Assembly: GCA_021811225.1 (NCBI GenBank) | Contig: JAJZPJ010000117.1 | Location: 1-8,231, forward strand | Length of the DNA: 8,231 bases | Reading direction: 5' to 3' | Origin: Pseudomonadota bacterium | Lineage (GTDB): Bacteria; Pseudomonadota; Gammaproteobacteria; Burkholderiales; Rhodocyclaceae | Part shown: positions 7,021-8,231 of the stretch, one piece after another | How positions within the stretch are numbered: position 1 is the first letter of the stretch | Layout: each line of letters begins with the position of its first letter | The notes under the pieces: generated by a model | What the model saw: the letters and a program-made list of their open reading frames with translations, nothing else | The model's database searches: none | Told to the model about the DNA's origin: nothing | Translations under genes and position numbers: made by a program

Positions 7021-8166
7021 TCAGTCCTTGAGCAGCGTGAACTTGCCGTTCTTGACCGTGACCAGCACCCGGCCGCGCTCGTCGAAACCGGAATGGTCGG
7101 CGGGGGTCATGTTGTAGACGCCCTGGGTCGCCACCAGGTTCTTGGTCGCTTCCAGCGCGTCGCGCAGGGCCGCGCGGAATTCCGCCGTCCCGGGCTTGGC
7201 CTTCTTCAGGGCCACGGGCACCGCGTGGGCGAGCAGCAGGCCGGCGTCATAGACGTTGGCGCCGAAGGTGGCCGGCACGCTGCCGTACATCTTCTGGTAG
7301 GCGTTCACGTATTGCTCGGCCATCTTCTTCGACGGATTCGAGTTGGGGATCTCGTCTAGCACCAGCATCAGGCTCGCGGCCATGATGGTGCCATCGACCT
7401 CCTTGCCGCCGATCTTGATGAAGTCCGGGGTGGCGGCGCCGTGGGTCTGGTAGATCTTGCCCTTGTAGCCGGCATCGACCAGCTGCATCTGCGGCAGCGC
7501 GGCGCCGGCCGCGACGCCTGCGACGAACACGCCGTCGGGCTTGGCCGCCATCAGCTTCGCCACCTGGCCGGCGACGCTGGTGTCCTGGCGGTTATAGCGC
7601 TCGTTGGCGACCATCTTGATGCCGGCCTTCTGCAGCATCGGTGCTATGGTCTTGTACCAGCTCTCGCCGTAGGGGTCGTTGTAGCCGATGAAGCCGATGG
7701 TCTTGACGCCGGTCTTGACCATCTCGCCGACCAGCGCCGCGCCGATCAGCGCGTCGTTCTGGGTGGTCTTGAACACCCAGCGCTTGTTCGCGTCCATCGG
7801 CAGCACCACCGCCGTGGTGCCCACCGGCGCCAGCATCGGCGTCTTCGCCTCGGCCATCACCTGCAGCACGCCCATCGCGTTGGGCGAGCCGGAAGGCCCG
7901 ATCAGCGCGTCGATCTTGTCTTCGGAGAGCAGCTTCTTGGCCAGCTGGACGCTCTGGGTCGGATCGCTGGCGTCGTCGTAGAAGAAATACTTGACGGACT
8001 CGCCGCCCATTTTCTTCGGCAGCAGCGCGACGGTGTTTTTCTGCGCGATGCCGACGAAGGCGATCGGCCCGGTGGCCGAGGCGATGACGCCGATTCTCAC
8101 CTGCGCCTGGACCGACAGCGATGCCGCCAGCGCCAGACCGGCCAGGACTCCCGTTATTGCTTTCAT
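7021..8166 (-). CDS. Periplasmic ABC-transporter substrate-binding protein, LivK-like (type I fold)
   Basis: This 381-residue protein starts with a classic Sec signal peptide: MKA, a hydrophobic stretch (GVLAGLALAASLSV), and a signal peptidase I site after VQA at residue 21. No lipobox cysteine is present, so it should be soluble in the periplasm. The mature part opens with the family strand QVRIGVIASATGPIAFVG and contains LIGPSGSPNAMGVLQVMAEAKTPMLAP, typical of the branched-chain amino acid / amide / aromatic-acid binding family (Peripla_BP_6). The downstream GFIGYNDPYGESW and a late TFGANVYDAGLLLAHAV segment complete the two-lobed fold. The start is the ATG at 8166: AGGAGG lies 7 bases upstream, whereas the in-frame GTG at 8172 would sit directly against that Shine-Dalgarno. 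No permease or ATPase gene is in the window; they may lie beyond the right edge or elsewhere. Its place just upstream of the aryl-pyruvate oxidoreductase suggests an aromatic amino acid, aryl-acetate or related ligand, but the ligand is inference. Confidence 0.95.
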   Translation of the reverse strand: MKAITGVLAGLALAASLSVQAQVRIGVIASATGPIAFVGIAQKNTVALLPKKMGGESVKYFFYDDASDPTQSVQLAKKLLSEDKIDALIGPSGSPNAMGVLQVMAEAKTPMLAPVGTTAVVLPMDANKRWVFKTTQNDALIGAALVGEMVKTGVKTIGFIGYNDPYGESWYKTIAPMLQKAGIKMVANERYNRQDTSVAGQVAKLMAAKPDGVFVAGVAAGAALPQMQLVDAGYKGKIYQTHGAATPDFIKIGGKEVDGTIMAASLMLVLDEIPNSNPSKKMAEQYVNAYQKMYGSVPATFGANVYDAGLLLAHAVPVALKKAKPGTAEFRAALRDALEATKNLVATQGVYNMTPADHSGFDERGRVLVTVKNGKFTLLKD

Positions 8167-8172
8167 GTTCAC

Positions 8173-8179
8173 TCCTCCT
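8173..8179 (-). promoter_or_regulatory. Strong Shine-Dalgarno deciding the start of the binding-protein gene
   Basis: On the minus strand the sequence reads AGGAGGA, then GTGAAC, then ATG. The AGGAGG core is 7 bases from the ATG at 8166, an ideal distance, and only 1 base from the GTG at 8172. This fixes the ATG as start and predicts high expression of the binding protein, as usual for periplasmic receptors. Confidence 0.85.
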
Positions 8180-8198
8180 CTGGATGTGGATGATGCTC

Positions 8199-8215
8199 TT
8201 GCAACCGCCTAACCG
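8199..8215 (-). promoter_or_regulatory. Possible sigma-54-type promoter before the binding-protein gene
   Basis: On the minus strand the sequence reads CGGTTAGGCGGTTGCAA. It has GG and GC separated by exactly ten bases, and the -12 element TTGCA matches the sigma-54 consensus fully, but the -24 element has little beyond the GG. Transcription would start near 8190, giving a leader of about 25 bases before the ATG at 8166. The same bases contain a direct repeat GCGGTT-AG-GCGGTT. No convincing sigma-70 -35/-10 pair is visible in the 65 bases available. The right edge of the window cuts off any enhancer sites. Confidence 0.2.
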
Positions 8216-8231
8216 CTGACACGAGACTGTA

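Noticed and set aside
8170..8172. GTG as start of the binding-protein gene
   Set aside because: It lies 1 base from the AGGAGG; the ATG two codons on has the ideal 7-base spacing and directly precedes the signal-peptide lysine.
7441..8193. Plus-strand open frame opposite the binding-protein gene
   Set aside because: It is a shadow frame with an Arg/His/Gly/Asp-rich product; the minus-strand frame has a signal peptide and a binding-protein core.

Overview
The window is dense, GC-rich (roughly two thirds G+C by eye) bacterial DNA holding five protein genes and almost no non-coding space. The gene content is a fused indolepyruvate-type 2-oxoacid:ferredoxin oxidoreductase, a branched-chain-amino-acid-type solute-binding protein, NnrS, a SPASM radical SAM enzyme and a DUF2889 protein. 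Together with the codon use, this points to a facultatively anaerobic betaproteobacterium, with the Rhodocyclales (the Azoarcus / Thauera / Aromatoleum kind of organism) as my best guess. That placement is inference from family knowledge, not a database match. I see no mobile elements, CRISPR arrays, rRNA or tRNA genes.

Layout. Bases 2-1069 (+) carry the 3' part of a gene that fuses a MobA/MocA-like nucleotidyltransferase domain to a DUF2889 domain; its true start lies left of the window. The other four genes lie on the minus strand and read right to left: a periplasmic binding protein (8166-7021), the fused oxidoreductase (6954-3472), an NnrS membrane protein (3428-2256) and a radical SAM/SPASM enzyme (2228-1059). 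The gaps are 66, 43 and 27 bases, so one transcript is plausible. The last minus-strand gene and the plus-strand gene converge and overlap by 11 bases. Two of the gaps hold clean stem-loops without U-tracts (6973-7005 and 3448-3467). They look like RNA processing, stability or attenuation elements rather than ordinary terminators.

How the genes may work together. The binding protein could deliver an aromatic amino acid, aryl-carboxylate or branched-chain compound to an ABC importer encoded outside the window. The fused oxidoreductase would oxidatively decarboxylate the matching aryl-pyruvate (from Phe, Tyr or Trp transamination) to an aryl-acetyl-CoA, passing electrons to ferredoxin or another low-potential acceptor. 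NnrS is tied to nitric-oxide stress and denitrification, which fits an anaerobic, nitrate-respiring setting with an oxidation- and NO-sensitive Fe-S enzyme beside it. The radical SAM/SPASM enzyme has an intact canonical cysteine set but no visible substrate peptide; its role is open. The best leads are this pairing of NnrS with a SPASM enzyme, the MocA-DUF2889 fusion, and the stem-loop between the binding-protein and oxidoreductase genes.
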